Source: Candidatus Nanoarchaeia archaeon | Lineage (GTDB): Archaea > Nanobdellota > Nanobdellia > SCGC-AAA011-G17 > JAFCDX01 | Assembly: GCA_028716945.1 (NCBI GenBank) | Contig: JAQUOT010000001.1 | Location: 466,471-530,470 of the forward strand | Direction: 5' to 3' | DNA length: 64,000 nucleotides | Part shown: positions 41,497-50,222 of the stretch, one piece after another | Layout: every line of letters starts with the position of its first letter | Position numbering within the stretch: position 1 is the stretch's first letter | The notes under the pieces: generated by a model | Database searches by the model: none | What the model was told of the DNA's origin: nothing | The model's input: only the letters and a program-made list of their open reading frames with translations | Position numbers and translations under genes: made by a program

Positions 41497-42120
41497 TTAA
41501 CTAGATGGTTCTCCTCCATATATAGCAAATTCTTCTTCTATGCTAAGCGGCGGTTTTCTTTTAACTTGTAAAATTTTATTCAAATGCCAAAAACATTCAA
41601 GAGAACCTTTATGCCTGTCCCACCAAGGCATTTTATCATTTATTGAAGATTCTATATACCCGGGGTAAATAAAAGGAATATGTATTGAACTTAAAATTTT
41701 TCCTATTAAATCTTCACTGTCCGCCCTAATCCTAATTAATTTATCCCCTTTGAATTTTAAATGATTTTTATCTAGAATCCTTCTTATTGAAATATCTTCA
41801 TAATGTGCAGCTGGAGCTAATTGTATAGAATAATCTATTCCTGATTTAAGATCTGTTAACTGTTCTGTCCATACATCTTCTGCTGTTCTAACAAGTTCAT
41901 TCCAAATATATCTTCTATCCGGATGATTAAAATCTAATTCGTAAGATAATTCATAAAGTTGTACTGCTTCGTTAAAATCTAGTGTTCTTGGTCCAAGTTT
42001 ATGCCTTATTCTCCAATTTCCTTGGCCATACAAGTGATCCTGTTTTTTTATAAATTCGTCTCTACTTTCTCCAAACCAGCCAGGCCTTCCAATTGTTTTC
42101 CATTCATTTGTAGATCTCAT
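41497..42120 (-). CDS. Hypothetical protein, 207 aa
   Basis: Opens with TIGRPGWFGESRDEFIKKQD and HLYGQGNWRIRHKLGPRTLD, aromatic-rich and well structured, then helical (AVQLYELSYELDFNHPDRRY). A later FKGDKLIRIRADSEDLIGKI follows. I recognise a pattern shared by small archaeal proteins (RPGWFG, YGxGNWR) but no function. Last gene of an operon with the Nudix-like gene, 1 nt apart, so perhaps nucleotide-linked. Confidence 0.6.
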   Translation of the reverse strand: MRSTNEWKTIGRPGWFGESRDEFIKKQDHLYGQGNWRIRHKLGPRTLDFNEAVQLYELSYELDFNHPDRRYIWNELVRTAEDVWTEQLTDLKSGIDYSIQLAPAAHYEDISIRRILDKNHLKFKGDKLIRIRADSEDLIGKILSSIHIPFIYPGYIESSINDKMPWWDRHKGSLECFWHLNKILQVKRKPPLSIEEEFAIYGGEPSS

Positions 42121-42121
42121 T

Positions 42122-42688
42122 TTATTTTTTATTACTAAATTTTTTAAAATTAATGATTTTTTGTCTCCTAATGTATTCGTTCATAATAAGATAAGCACTT
42201 TTCGGACATTTAATTTGATTTGTTGCTACAAGTTTATAAGCTTCATCAAAAGACATCTTTACTACATCAATTTTTTCAGTTGCTTCAAGATGTTGACCAA
42301 CATGTTTTCCTTTTCCTCTAGCGATGAAAAGATAAGCTTTTTCAGTACTATATCCTTCTGCAGAATAAATCTCGGCTACTTTTTTTATTTGTGATTTATT
42401 TATTTTTATACCTGCCTCTTCTATTAATCCTTCTAAAATAACCTCAAGTGGACTAAGGCCTGGTTTATCAAGCATTTCTGCAGGTAATGCTAAAATCTTT
42501 TCTTGCACTGCTGGTCTAAACTGATGTGCGAAATAAACTTCATCATTTTCATCTATGTAAAGTAGAAATGCTGAGTTTCTTGAAATCACCACATCATAAT
42601 CTATGTCTCTAAAATGTCTCTTAACAAGAAGTACATGACCTGAATAAATTCTTTTATCGGAAGGGAGTACATTAAATTTAGTTTTCAT
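42122..42688 (-). CDS. Nudix-like protein with altered Nudix box
   Basis: 188 residues with a Nudix fold (HQFRPAVQEKILALPAEMLD, and AEIYSAEGYSTEKAYLFIARG after the box, as in ADP-ribose pyrophosphatases). The box reads GLSPLEVILEGLIEEAGI: the final EE-x-G is intact, but the conserved R-E is E-G. Metal binding may be weakened or the substrate altered. First gene of the pair with the 207-aa protein; an inverted repeat lies just upstream. Confidence 0.75.
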   Translation of the reverse strand: MKTKFNVLPSDKRIYSGHVLLVKRHFRDIDYDVVISRNSAFLLYIDENDEVYFAHQFRPAVQEKILALPAEMLDKPGLSPLEVILEGLIEEAGIKINKSQIKKVAEIYSAEGYSTEKAYLFIARGKGKHVGQHLEATEKIDVVKMSFDEAYKLVATNQIKCPKSAYLIMNEYIRRQKIINFKKFSNKK

Positions 42689-42711
42689 TTTAATATTCTC
42701 AAAAATTAATC

Positions 42712-42729
42712 TGAGGTTACTTCACCTCA
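42712..42729. promoter_or_regulatory. Inverted repeat between the Nudix and TrmB genes
   Basis: TGAGGT-N6-ACCTCA (perfect 6-bp arms) lies between the divergent starts at 42688 and 42824. It fits a homodimeric HTH operator; the adjacent TrmB protein is the obvious candidate. Confidence 0.45.
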
Positions 42730-42823
42730 TAAATAAAGACCTTCTGCCCATATTTAAATATTATCCCCCCCTGCATACGTTAAAATAGTAAAACTTAAAT
42801 AGGCATACAAATTCTTTTCTAAT

Positions 42824-43573
42824 ATGATAGAAACAACATTAAAGAAGATAGGATTAACAGAAGGGGAAATAAAAGTATATTTATCTTTATTGGAATTGGG
42901 AGCCTCTTCAACAGGAAAAATAATTAAAAAATCAGGTATCTCTGGGTCTAAAGTTTACGAAGTTCTTGATAGATTAGCAAATAAGGGTTTAGTCAGTCTT
43001 ACAACAAAAAATGGAGTAAAATATTTTGAAGCAAGTTCTCCAACAAAAATATTGGAATATCTTGAAGAACAAAAAGAAGATATTGACAAAGAAAAACAGG
43101 AAATTCAAAAAATAATTCCAGAATTAATTTTAAAACAAAAAAATGCACCAAAAAGCGAAGTCAAAGTTTATACTGGCTGGGAGGGTATGAAAACTGTAAA
43201 TGAAGATATAATCTCTTCTTTAAAGAAAGGAGAAGAATGGTTAAGTATGGGATTAACAGAACAACCAGAATCTTGGGAAGTTTATTTTACTCAAAAACAA
43301 AAAGAAAGAGCAAAAAAAGGAATTAAACATAAACATCTTTTAAATGAAAAGTATAAATCTTTATATAAAAAAAGGAAGTTAATTCCAAATACAGAATTTA
43401 GATTTTTATCAAAAGATTTTGAAATGCCTATAAGCACAGAAATTTATAAAAATAAACTAGCAATATTTATACTTTTAAAAGAAGCACCTACAACAATAGT
43501 TATTGAGAGTAAAGTTGTAGCAGAAAGTTTTAGAAAATATTTCTATTTATTCTGGAAAACTGCTAAGAATTAA
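42824..43573 (+). CDS. TrmB-family transcriptional regulator 1
   Basis: 249 residues. N-terminal winged helix (KKIGLTEGEIKVYLSLLELG, SGISGSKVYEVLDRLANKGL) followed by a coiled coil (EYLEEQKEDIDKEKQEIQKI) and a PLD-like sensor half with KVYTGWEGMKTVNEDI. Archaeal TrmB proteins bind sugars or other small molecules. The ligand is unknown. Divergent from the Nudix operon. Confidence 0.88.
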   Translation: MIETTLKKIGLTEGEIKVYLSLLELGASSTGKIIKKSGISGSKVYEVLDRLANKGLVSLTTKNGVKYFEASSPTKILEYLEEQKEDIDKEKQEIQKIIPELILKQKNAPKSEVKVYTGWEGMKTVNEDIISSLKKGEEWLSMGLTEQPESWEVYFTQKQKERAKKGIKHKHLLNEKYKSLYKKRKLIPNTEFRFLSKDFEMPISTEIYKNKLAIFILLKEAPTTIVIESKVVAESFRKYFYLFWKTAKN

Positions 43574-43588
43574 TTTAAAAAAATAAGT

Positions 43589-44578
43589 TCATTTAAATTG
43601 TGAATAACAACCAGGATAAAAATCTAATTTAAATTCTTTTGAAGTTATAAAAAATTCTGTATTCTTAATAATATCTGAAAATTTTTGCTTCAATTCCATC
43701 ATTATCTCATTAAATCTTTCATAATTACTTACTTCCATATCCAGTTCAGCATCCCAAGATCCAATTAATCTTTGTGGCCATACCCCTTCTTTTATTTGAT
43801 AACAATAAGTCATAAATTCATCAAGTCTTTCTTTTTTAGTATTACTTAAATAAAATATGGCTTTATAGAAAATATTTCCCATTTCTTTTGGATTAAGAAC
43901 TACTTTATAGGATAATATTACCTCTTTTTCTTCCATCTTTTTTATTTTATATTGTATTATTCTTTCGCTTGTATTAATCTTTTTTGCTATTTCGGTTATA
44001 GGCATTCTAGCATTATTAGCTAGAATTTTTAATATTTCTTCATCAATTTTATCTATTCTTTCTTGTTTATCAGTTGAACTATAAAAAATAATATTTTTCT
44101 TATAATCAAATTTTCCTTCACTTAGATAGCCTCTTGGTGCATGAGAAATATATAATGTTGTTAATTCTGCTTTTTCTTGTATATAATCAGAATATTTATT
44201 TAATACATTTTGTATTTCATTATCAAATTCATTTATATTTTTAACAATAAAATTAGCGATTAGATCCCAAGTTCCAGAACCAATTACAACCCATTCTGTT
44301 TTTTTATGTTTATAAAAATAATCTCCAATCTCTTCTAACTTTTCTTTTGTTACATTCCTTAATCTAAGATATAGTTTATATTTCTGCAAACCAAGTTTAA
44401 AGAAATTAACAATAGTAGAAAATCTTAATATTATTCTTTCTTGCATCATTTTATCAATTCTATATTTTACTACTTCTTTGCTTAATCCTACTTTCTTTCC
44501 TATTTGAGTATTACTTTGTCTAGCATCTACATCTAATTCATGCAATATCTTCTTATCTTTAATGTCTAGTTTATACAT
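43589..44578 (-). CDS. Duplicated Lrp/AsnC-type regulator
   Basis: Start at MYKLDIKDKKILHELDVDAR, placed about 27 nt after a TATA box (44601-44611); the upstream ATG at 44593 would be too close to it. Two full Lrp units in tandem: HTH 1 (SNTQIGKKVGLSKEVVKYRI) with its RAM-like half, and HTH 2 (MPITEIAKKINTSERIIQYK) with a second half. The double arrangement means one chain could act as a dimer. Divergent from the RiPP precursor, with an inverted repeat around its own promoter. Confidence 0.85.
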   Translation of the reverse strand: MYKLDIKDKKILHELDVDARQSNTQIGKKVGLSKEVVKYRIDKMMQERIILRFSTIVNFFKLGLQKYKLYLRLRNVTKEKLEEIGDYFYKHKKTEWVVIGSGTWDLIANFIVKNINEFDNEIQNVLNKYSDYIQEKAELTTLYISHAPRGYLSEGKFDYKKNIIFYSSTDKQERIDKIDEEILKILANNARMPITEIAKKINTSERIIQYKIKKMEEKEVILSYKVVLNPKEMGNIFYKAIFYLSNTKKERLDEFMTYCYQIKEGVWPQRLIGSWDAELDMEVSNYERFNEIMMELKQKFSDIIKNTEFFITSKEFKLDFYPGCYSQFK

Positions 44579-44583
44579 ATTAT

Positions 44584-44623
44584 AACAAAACAACCTTTAG
44601 TATATAAATTTTGTCATTTTGTT
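44584..44623. promoter_or_regulatory. Inverted repeat flanking the Lrp promoter
   Basis: AACAAAA (44584-44590) and TTTTGTT (44617-44623) flank the TATA box of the Lrp gene, in the spacer shared with the RiPP precursor. A candidate autoregulatory site that could also silence the precursor. Confidence 0.4.
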
Positions 44624-44680
44624 AAAAAAATAGATAATAAGTTTTATTATAATGGTCAGTATATAGAATACGAGGTAAAA

Positions 44681-44806
44681 ATGAATACATTAGAATTCGT
44701 AAAGGAATTGAAAGATAGAAGGAGTATCAAAGCTGAGGCTCCAAAATTCAACCTCGAAAAGAAGGGAGGCCTTTCAGAATCTTGTCTTGGTCTATGTGTT
44801 GAATAA
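44681..44806 (+). CDS. Probable RiPP precursor peptide, 41 aa
   Basis: A 41-codon gene with a good ribosome-binding site (GAGGT, 5 nt before the ATG). The first 30 residues are a charged, helical leader (MNTLEFVKELKDRRSI...) ending in KKGG, a classic double-glycine processing site. The remaining 11 residues, LSESCLGLCVE, contain two Cys and no charge except Glu, and look like a core peptide. A radical SAM enzyme with a SPASM-type C-terminus follows 54 nt downstream, the standard setting for a sactipeptide-like or otherwise radical-modified peptide. The product could be a signal or a toxin. Confidence 0.72.
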   Translation: MNTLEFVKELKDRRSIKAEAPKFNLEKKGGLSESCLGLCVE

Positions 44807-44835
44807 ACAATGATTTCACAACTCTTTCTTATTTT

Positions 44836-44853
44836 TTATAGTTAGGACTATAA
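44836..44853 (+). promoter_or_regulatory. Intercistronic hairpin before the radical SAM gene
   Basis: TTATAGT-TAGG-ACTATAA is a perfect 7-bp stem with 4-nt loop, ending 7 nt before the radical SAM ATG. It could limit translation or transcription so that precursor exceeds enzyme. Confidence 0.5.
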
Positions 44854-44860
44854 GTGCAAA

Positions 44861-45895
44861 ATGATTGATAGCTTAATTAGTGGGTTTTTAGTATTAACTT
44901 ATGATTGCAATAATAGATGTAAATGGTGTTATGCTTCTCCATCGGGTTTTAAAAAAAGATTAATGGATTTCAAAAAAATAGAAAATTATCTTAAATTAAT
45001 GAAATCATTAGGAATAAAATCTTTAGGATTACTTGGAGGAGAACCAACTTTATATCCAAATTTATTTGAAGTTATAAAATTAGCAAAAAGGTATGACTTT
45101 AAGGTAACTTTGTATACTAATGGAAGAAAATTAAGCAATGAAGATTTTGTAAAAAAATTAAAAAAAGCAGGGCTAGACTTTATTAATTTTTCAGTTCAAA
45201 GTGGAAGTAATTATGCAGAAAAACATAATAAAACAGTTAATTTTAATGGTGCATGGGCAGAAACTAAAAAAGGAATAGAAAATGCTTATAAATCTGGATT
45301 AAAAATTAATATTCAAACAGTTTTAACTCATTCAGATATAAATATCTATAAAGAATTGATTGATGAATTCTCTTATGCTAATTTATTCATTTATTACAGA
45401 CAAATACCTGCAGTTACTTCTAATTGTAAATTTTTTGACAAAAAAGTATTTCCAAATAGAGAGACAAAAGAAATTTATAAAAAGATTTATGTTTATGCAA
45501 AGGATAAAGGTGTAAGATCTTATTTCTTTTCAAGAATGCCATTATGTTGGTGGGATGATAAAGACCTTTTAGAAAAAGAAATTCATAAAAATATTGTTTC
45601 TCATTGCCACATTATAAATGGTTCAATCTTAGCCATTGATGTTAATGGAAAAATTCTTCCATGCCCACAGTATATTAATCTACATAGTATAAACTTAATA
45701 AAAAATAATAAGTTAATTTCAAAAAAGGAATTTATTAAAAGTTATAATAAAGGTTTACCCAATGAGATTAGAGAAAAATTAAAATATGTTCCAGATAAAA
45801 AATGTTTAAATTGCGAATATTTTGGTAAAAGATGTACAGGCGGTTGTCCATTAATTAAATTTGAGATTGGTCCATATGCTCCATTTTCTAAATAA
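44861..45895 (+). CDS. Radical SAM/SPASM peptide-modifying enzyme
   Basis: 344 residues. The cluster CDNNRCKWCYASPSG is C-x4-C-x2-C, a slight expansion of C-x3-C-x2-C; LGLLGGEPTLYPN follows as the SAM-binding GGE motif. The C-terminus holds SPASM-like cysteines: CHIINGSILAIDVNGKILPC, then KCLNCEYFGKRCTGGCPL for auxiliary Fe-S clusters. Such enzymes form thioether or C-C crosslinks on ribosomal peptides. No RRE domain is obvious. The precursor lies immediately upstream. Confidence 0.82.
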   Translation: MIDSLISGFLVLTYDCNNRCKWCYASPSGFKKRLMDFKKIENYLKLMKSLGIKSLGLLGGEPTLYPNLFEVIKLAKRYDFKVTLYTNGRKLSNEDFVKKLKKAGLDFINFSVQSGSNYAEKHNKTVNFNGAWAETKKGIENAYKSGLKINIQTVLTHSDINIYKELIDEFSYANLFIYYRQIPAVTSNCKFFDKKVFPNRETKEIYKKIYVYAKDKGVRSYFFSRMPLCWWDDKDLLEKEIHKNIVSHCHIINGSILAIDVNGKILPCPQYINLHSINLIKNNKLISKKEFIKSYNKGLPNEIREKLKYVPDKKCLNCEYFGKRCTGGCPLIKFEIGPYAPFSK

Positions 45896-45941
45896 TATAT
45901 TCATAGATTTAAGAATTAATTTAAAGAAAAATAAAAAAGAA

Positions 45942-46769
45942 TTAGTTCAATTTAGAACTAACTTTTGAAGCATCGTCTAACTTATCCCAAGTCAAATCAA
46001 ACATGCTTTGTAGTGCACTAGCAAAGTAAGGAGTATTTACCCAAACACCAATATCATAGGTTGGATGACATTCTTCGTCTCCCATTACCATAAACATTAG
46101 TTCTTTGCCGTCTACAATTGCAAATCTTGAATCTGGCTTTGACATATGTCTAACATCTGCTATTTTTGAAACATCTTTAACCATAGAAGCATTCTCTTTT
46201 GTTATAGGAGCTGCAATTCTAATTTTAACACCTTTTTTCTTTAGTTTTTCTAAAGTTGGTTTCATAGATTCCATTTTTCTCATAAAACCTTTAGATGAAG
46301 TTGCTATTGTAACTGTTTTCTGTGCATCTTTCATCATACCTTCAAGATGTGCATAAATGTTATTTCTTCCTCTTATTGCTCCTGATAAATCAGTAGGTTC
46401 TATGAATTCAACACCTTGCTTATGCAAGCTATCAAGTTCTTTTAGAACATCGTTTGTACTTAGTTCTTTTAATTTTAGAACATTTTCATCTGCTTCTCTT
46501 CTTATAGATTTTTTAACACGTTCAACTACTTCTCCAGGTTCTACAGCCAAATATTTTATTGGCTTTCCTAGTTTCATAACTACAAATCCCTTTTTTTCAA
46601 GAGATTCTAGAACATCGTATGCTCTTGATCTTGGAACATTTCCAATATCAGATAATTCTCCTGCAGTTGAAACTCCCCTAGAAAGTAATGCTGTCCATAT
46701 CCTAACTTCATATAAGTTAAGGCCGAAAAATCTACGTAGTTTATTTAAAAACTCGTCTTTAACTATCAT
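45942..46769 (-). CDS. TrmB-family transcriptional regulator 2
   Basis: 275 residues: winged helix (LNLYEVRIWTALLSRGVSTA, PRSRAYDVLESLEKKGFVV), a coiled linker, then a PLD-like effector domain (TVTIATSSKGFMRKM, SRFAIVDGKELMFMVMG). Close in architecture to TrmB 1 but a different branch. Convergent with the RiPP enzyme. A palindrome upstream (46804-46823) may be its operator. Confidence 0.88.
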   Translation of the reverse strand: MIVKDEFLNKLRRFFGLNLYEVRIWTALLSRGVSTAGELSDIGNVPRSRAYDVLESLEKKGFVVMKLGKPIKYLAVEPGEVVERVKKSIRREADENVLKLKELSTNDVLKELDSLHKQGVEFIEPTDLSGAIRGRNNIYAHLEGMMKDAQKTVTIATSSKGFMRKMESMKPTLEKLKKKGVKIRIAAPITKENASMVKDVSKIADVRHMSKPDSRFAIVDGKELMFMVMGDEECHPTYDIGVWVNTPYFASALQSMFDLTWDKLDDASKVSSKLN

Positions 46770-46803
46770 TACTAACCCTCCCGATTCATATCCCCCTCTT
46801 TTT

Positions 46804-46823
46804 TGTTACCTATTAGAGTAACA
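46804..46823. promoter_or_regulatory. Inverted repeat upstream of TrmB 2
   Basis: TGTTAC-N8-GTAACA, perfect 6-bp arms, 35 nt before the TrmB 2 start. A likely dimer operator for autoregulation. Confidence 0.45.
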
Positions 46824-46916
46824 TAGTGAATTTATTACTATAAGGCGATACGTATTATACAATAGTAGTAAAATAACTAGTATTTAAACATTATTATAGT
46901 AGAGTAGCAATATTCT

Positions 46917-48410
46917 TTATACGAACTTTTCTAAATGTTTCCATATTGGTTTTACAAATCTTTCTTCGTCTAATCCAATTCCTTTAACATCATAGGTTGC
47001 ATTGGGATTTAGCTTTTTAATTAGTTCTCCAGTAGTTTTAAGATACGTTAATATAATATTTCTATCTAATTTAGTATAACATTTAAGAAAGTCTTTGTTG
47101 CTTTGTATAAGACTTATTACATCTTTATTTTCATAATTTTCTTTCATTTCTGGGAATTCTTCAAGCATATTCCTAAAATCTGGAGATCCTGGAAGTAACA
47201 TCTCTGGACTAACTAATATCCAATCAGATAAAGAAGGACGTCTAGCTATTTCTTCTATGATAGAAATCGTTGTTTCTATTGATTCTTTTGTTTCACCTTT
47301 ACCTCCATATATAAAACTAGGGTGAAGCTTTATTTTTTCTTTTTCCATTAAATCAAAAATTTTAATTAATTTAGACTTGTCAATCTGCACTTTTCCAAAT
47401 GCTTTTCTCATATTTGGATCTGCTGATTCTATACCTGCTTGTAAGATAATATTTGGACCATACCTTTGTTTTAATAGAGAAATATTTTTTTCATTTATAT
47501 TTTCTATTCCTACAAATAATCTGAAGATACAATTTTCTAAACCCAACGATTTATTTCCTTGGTAATTTATTTTTATTGTGTCTTGAACATTAAAAAATCT
47601 TGTAATTCCATATTTATTATATAATTCTCTAACAATTTCTGCTTCTTTATCTTGACTTAAAGTTCTGAATCCTAATTCATTTCTTCCACAAAACCCACAA
47701 GTTTTCATCGCTTTAACTAAATTAATATACTCATCAAAAGAATACTCTTTTTCAATATCTCCCCCACTTCTTTTAGCACAACCTTTTCCAGTATAATATG
47801 TGATTGCACTTCCAAATCCTCTTTTTCTAGTTTGTTCTAAAAAACGTTTCATATCTAAAACAGAATAATCAATTTTAGGAATATCTTCTAGTCTTGGAAT
47901 ATAAATTTTAGAGGGTTCACAAATCTCTCCATTTTTCTTTTTATAAGCTACATTTGGAGTCTCAGTAAACAAATCTTCTTTAGATTTTTTTCCTTCTATA
48001 AATTTTTTAACAATTTGATAAAAAGGAATTTCTCCATCAAAAAGAATTACTCCATCTATGAATTCCCTATTCTTTAACATATTTCTAAAAAGATTACTTG
48101 AGTTTACTCCACCAAATAATACCAAAGCATCATTATTTTTTGCTAATTCTGCTATTTCATAAGCATTTTTTTGACTAGAAACTGTTGGACTTAATCCAAT
48201 TATATTTGGTTTATAGCTTCTACAAAATTCTATCTGTTCTTGATGTTGCATTAAAGATCCATCCAATATTTTAATCTCAATACCTTTTAAATTTTGATTG
48301 CAGAAAGTGGCTATTGAAGCTAAACCTAATGGAGCAGAATAAGTGGAAGTATTTGTATTACTCGTAGAAATTACAGGATATACCAATAAAATTTTTGTTT
48401 TCTTATTCAT
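46917..48410 (-). CDS. B12-binding-type radical SAM protein with unusual cluster spacing
   Basis: 497 residues. N-terminal cobalamin-binding-like domain (KILLVYPVISTSNTNTSTYS, APLGLASIATFC, PNIIGLSPTVSSQ, ALVLFGGVNSS). The radical SAM Cys are split: GKGCAKRSGG, then 26 residues to TCGFCGRNELGFR, giving C-x26-C-x2-C rather than C-x3-C-x2-C. Later parts are normal (LQAGIESADPNMRKAFG, FIYGGKGETKESIET). The insertion is helical and looks real, not a frameshift. Substrate unknown. Confidence 0.75.
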   Translation of the reverse strand: MNKKTKILLVYPVISTSNTNTSTYSAPLGLASIATFCNQNLKGIEIKILDGSLMQHQEQIEFCRSYKPNIIGLSPTVSSQKNAYEIAELAKNNDALVLFGGVNSSNLFRNMLKNREFIDGVILFDGEIPFYQIVKKFIEGKKSKEDLFTETPNVAYKKKNGEICEPSKIYIPRLEDIPKIDYSVLDMKRFLEQTRKRGFGSAITYYTGKGCAKRSGGDIEKEYSFDEYINLVKAMKTCGFCGRNELGFRTLSQDKEAEIVRELYNKYGITRFFNVQDTIKINYQGNKSLGLENCIFRLFVGIENINEKNISLLKQRYGPNIILQAGIESADPNMRKAFGKVQIDKSKLIKIFDLMEKEKIKLHPSFIYGGKGETKESIETTISIIEEIARRPSLSDWILVSPEMLLPGSPDFRNMLEEFPEMKENYENKDVISLIQSNKDFLKCYTKLDRNIILTYLKTTGELIKKLNPNATYDVKGIGLDEERFVKPIWKHLEKFV

Positions 48411-48489
48411 TTTTTATATATTAATTACTTTCAAGTAGTTAGAATAATCTGTATATATAAACTTTACTATTTATAATCTAAGAATAATT

Positions 48490-50178
48490 TTATCGTCTTC
48501 CTTTTTGTATTTTATAAATTCTTTTTAGATCTTCAAGAGTATTTGCATCTTTTTCTGTTTTCTCTTTGATTCTTAATCTTTTAAACCTTGGAAAACGTAA
48601 TGCATAACCTGATTCATAGCTAGGACTTGCTTGTATTTCTTCGTATTCAACTTCAACAACTATTTTTGGTTTTATTTTTACAGATTTTCCATCTTCTGAA
48701 ATAATATAAGGTTTTAATATTTTAGTTAGCTCTGTAAATGTAACTCCTTCTTCTGATACTTTTTCTTTTATTCCTGTTCCCATCATTCCACAAGCTAAGA
48801 ATTTATTTCCTGATTTACAACCTAAAACAAAAGAACTTAAGCCTCCTGCTCTTTTTCCTGTTCCATATTCTGCACCAATAATTACTAAGTCTAGTGGTTC
48901 TAGAACTGGTTTTAATTTGCACATATAATTGACATATCTTCCTGCTTTGTATTCTGCATTAAGATTTTTTAACATTACTCCTTCTAATCCATTTTTAATT
49001 GCTTGCTTATAAAAATCAATTGCTTCTTGTTCATCTGCTGTAACTAATTTTTTAGTTAAAATAATTTTTCCTTTTTCTTGTTTAACAATTTTTTCTAATA
49101 ATTTTCTTCTTTCAACCAAAGGCTTTTCTTTCCAGGATTTTTCATTGTAATAGACAATATCAAAAATATTTAATTCAACAGGGAAATCTTTTGCAGTTTT
49201 TTCTATGTCATATTTTCTTTTAATTCTCTGAGAAATACTTTGGAAAGCCATATATTTTTTAGTTTTCTTATCAAATCCAACAGCTTCTGAATCCAAAATA
49301 AAACTATCTCCTTTAACATTTTTCTTTACAAATTCAACAACATCAGGAAATTGCTTTGTAACATCTTCCATTCTTCTAGTAAATAATGAAATTATATTTT
49401 TTTTCTTGTGAATTTCTAGTCTAAATCCATCTAATTTATACTCAACTTGTAAAGGTTTTCCAAGATATTCAAAACCTTCATTAACATCTTTTACAACAAT
49501 AGCTAACATAACTCTTATTGGTCTTCCTGGCTCTAATTCAATTTCCTGTAAGGCTTTTATTCCTTTTTTAGCAGCTACTGCAATCTCTCCAAAATCATCT
49601 AATAAATTCAATGCTTTTTCAATATCTTCTGTAGGAATATCATATGCTTGAGCTATTGCATCTCTTAAAACACCTGCAGCAACTCCAATACGCATTTCTT
49701 CTAATATCGTTCTAACAACAAATTTAGCTTCTTCTGGTTTTGAATTAGATAATAATTCAGAAATTAAAGCAACTTTTTTATCAACAGTTCCTGAACCTTC
49801 TAATTCTGCTAATTTTCTTATGTTTTCAAAAACTTTTCTTATTGTTAGTTCATTAAAAGCTAAAGTTCTTTGTTTTTTAGTTTTAATTAAATCTTCAGCA
49901 ATTAAACCTAAGTCTCCTATTTTTTTCCATTCTCTTTCTATTTTTTCAGGAGATTCTCCAGTAGATCTTGCAATAACTTTTAAAATTAATTGTGAAGACA
50001 TACCTATTTTTCTATCATCCCAGTTAGGAAATACTATTCCTTGTAATAAAAGCATAACTTCCTGTAAATCTTCATTAGGACATTCTTTTAAGAAATCAGA
50101 AATAATTTTTGTTTTTTCTAACCTCTTTGTTGTGCTTTCTAAAGCCTTATAAATTTTAACAAGTTTTAAATACTGCAT
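48490..50178 (-). CDS. ATP-dependent DNA ligase
   Basis: 562 residues: an N-terminal helical DNA-binding domain, motif I EYKLDGFRLEIHKK (adenylated Lys), motif III FILDSEAVGF, motif IV GLEGVMLKNL and V/VI area MCKLKPVLEPLDLVIIGAEY, then an OB domain ending RFPRFKRLRIKEK. Typical of archaeal LigI-like enzymes that seal Okazaki fragments. A TATA-like box lies between it and the nitroreductase. Confidence 0.96.
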   Translation of the reverse strand: MQYLKLVKIYKALESTTKRLEKTKIISDFLKECPNEDLQEVMLLLQGIVFPNWDDRKIGMSSQLILKVIARSTGESPEKIEREWKKIGDLGLIAEDLIKTKKQRTLAFNELTIRKVFENIRKLAELEGSGTVDKKVALISELLSNSKPEEAKFVVRTILEEMRIGVAAGVLRDAIAQAYDIPTEDIEKALNLLDDFGEIAVAAKKGIKALQEIELEPGRPIRVMLAIVVKDVNEGFEYLGKPLQVEYKLDGFRLEIHKKKNIISLFTRRMEDVTKQFPDVVEFVKKNVKGDSFILDSEAVGFDKKTKKYMAFQSISQRIKRKYDIEKTAKDFPVELNIFDIVYYNEKSWKEKPLVERRKLLEKIVKQEKGKIILTKKLVTADEQEAIDFYKQAIKNGLEGVMLKNLNAEYKAGRYVNYMCKLKPVLEPLDLVIIGAEYGTGKRAGGLSSFVLGCKSGNKFLACGMMGTGIKEKVSEEGVTFTELTKILKPYIISEDGKSVKIKPKIVVEVEYEEIQASPSYESGYALRFPRFKRLRIKEKTEKDANTLEDLKRIYKIQKGRR

Positions 50179-50222
50179 ATTATTTATATATTTATACTAA
50201 ATAAAAAGGTTTTGATTACAAA

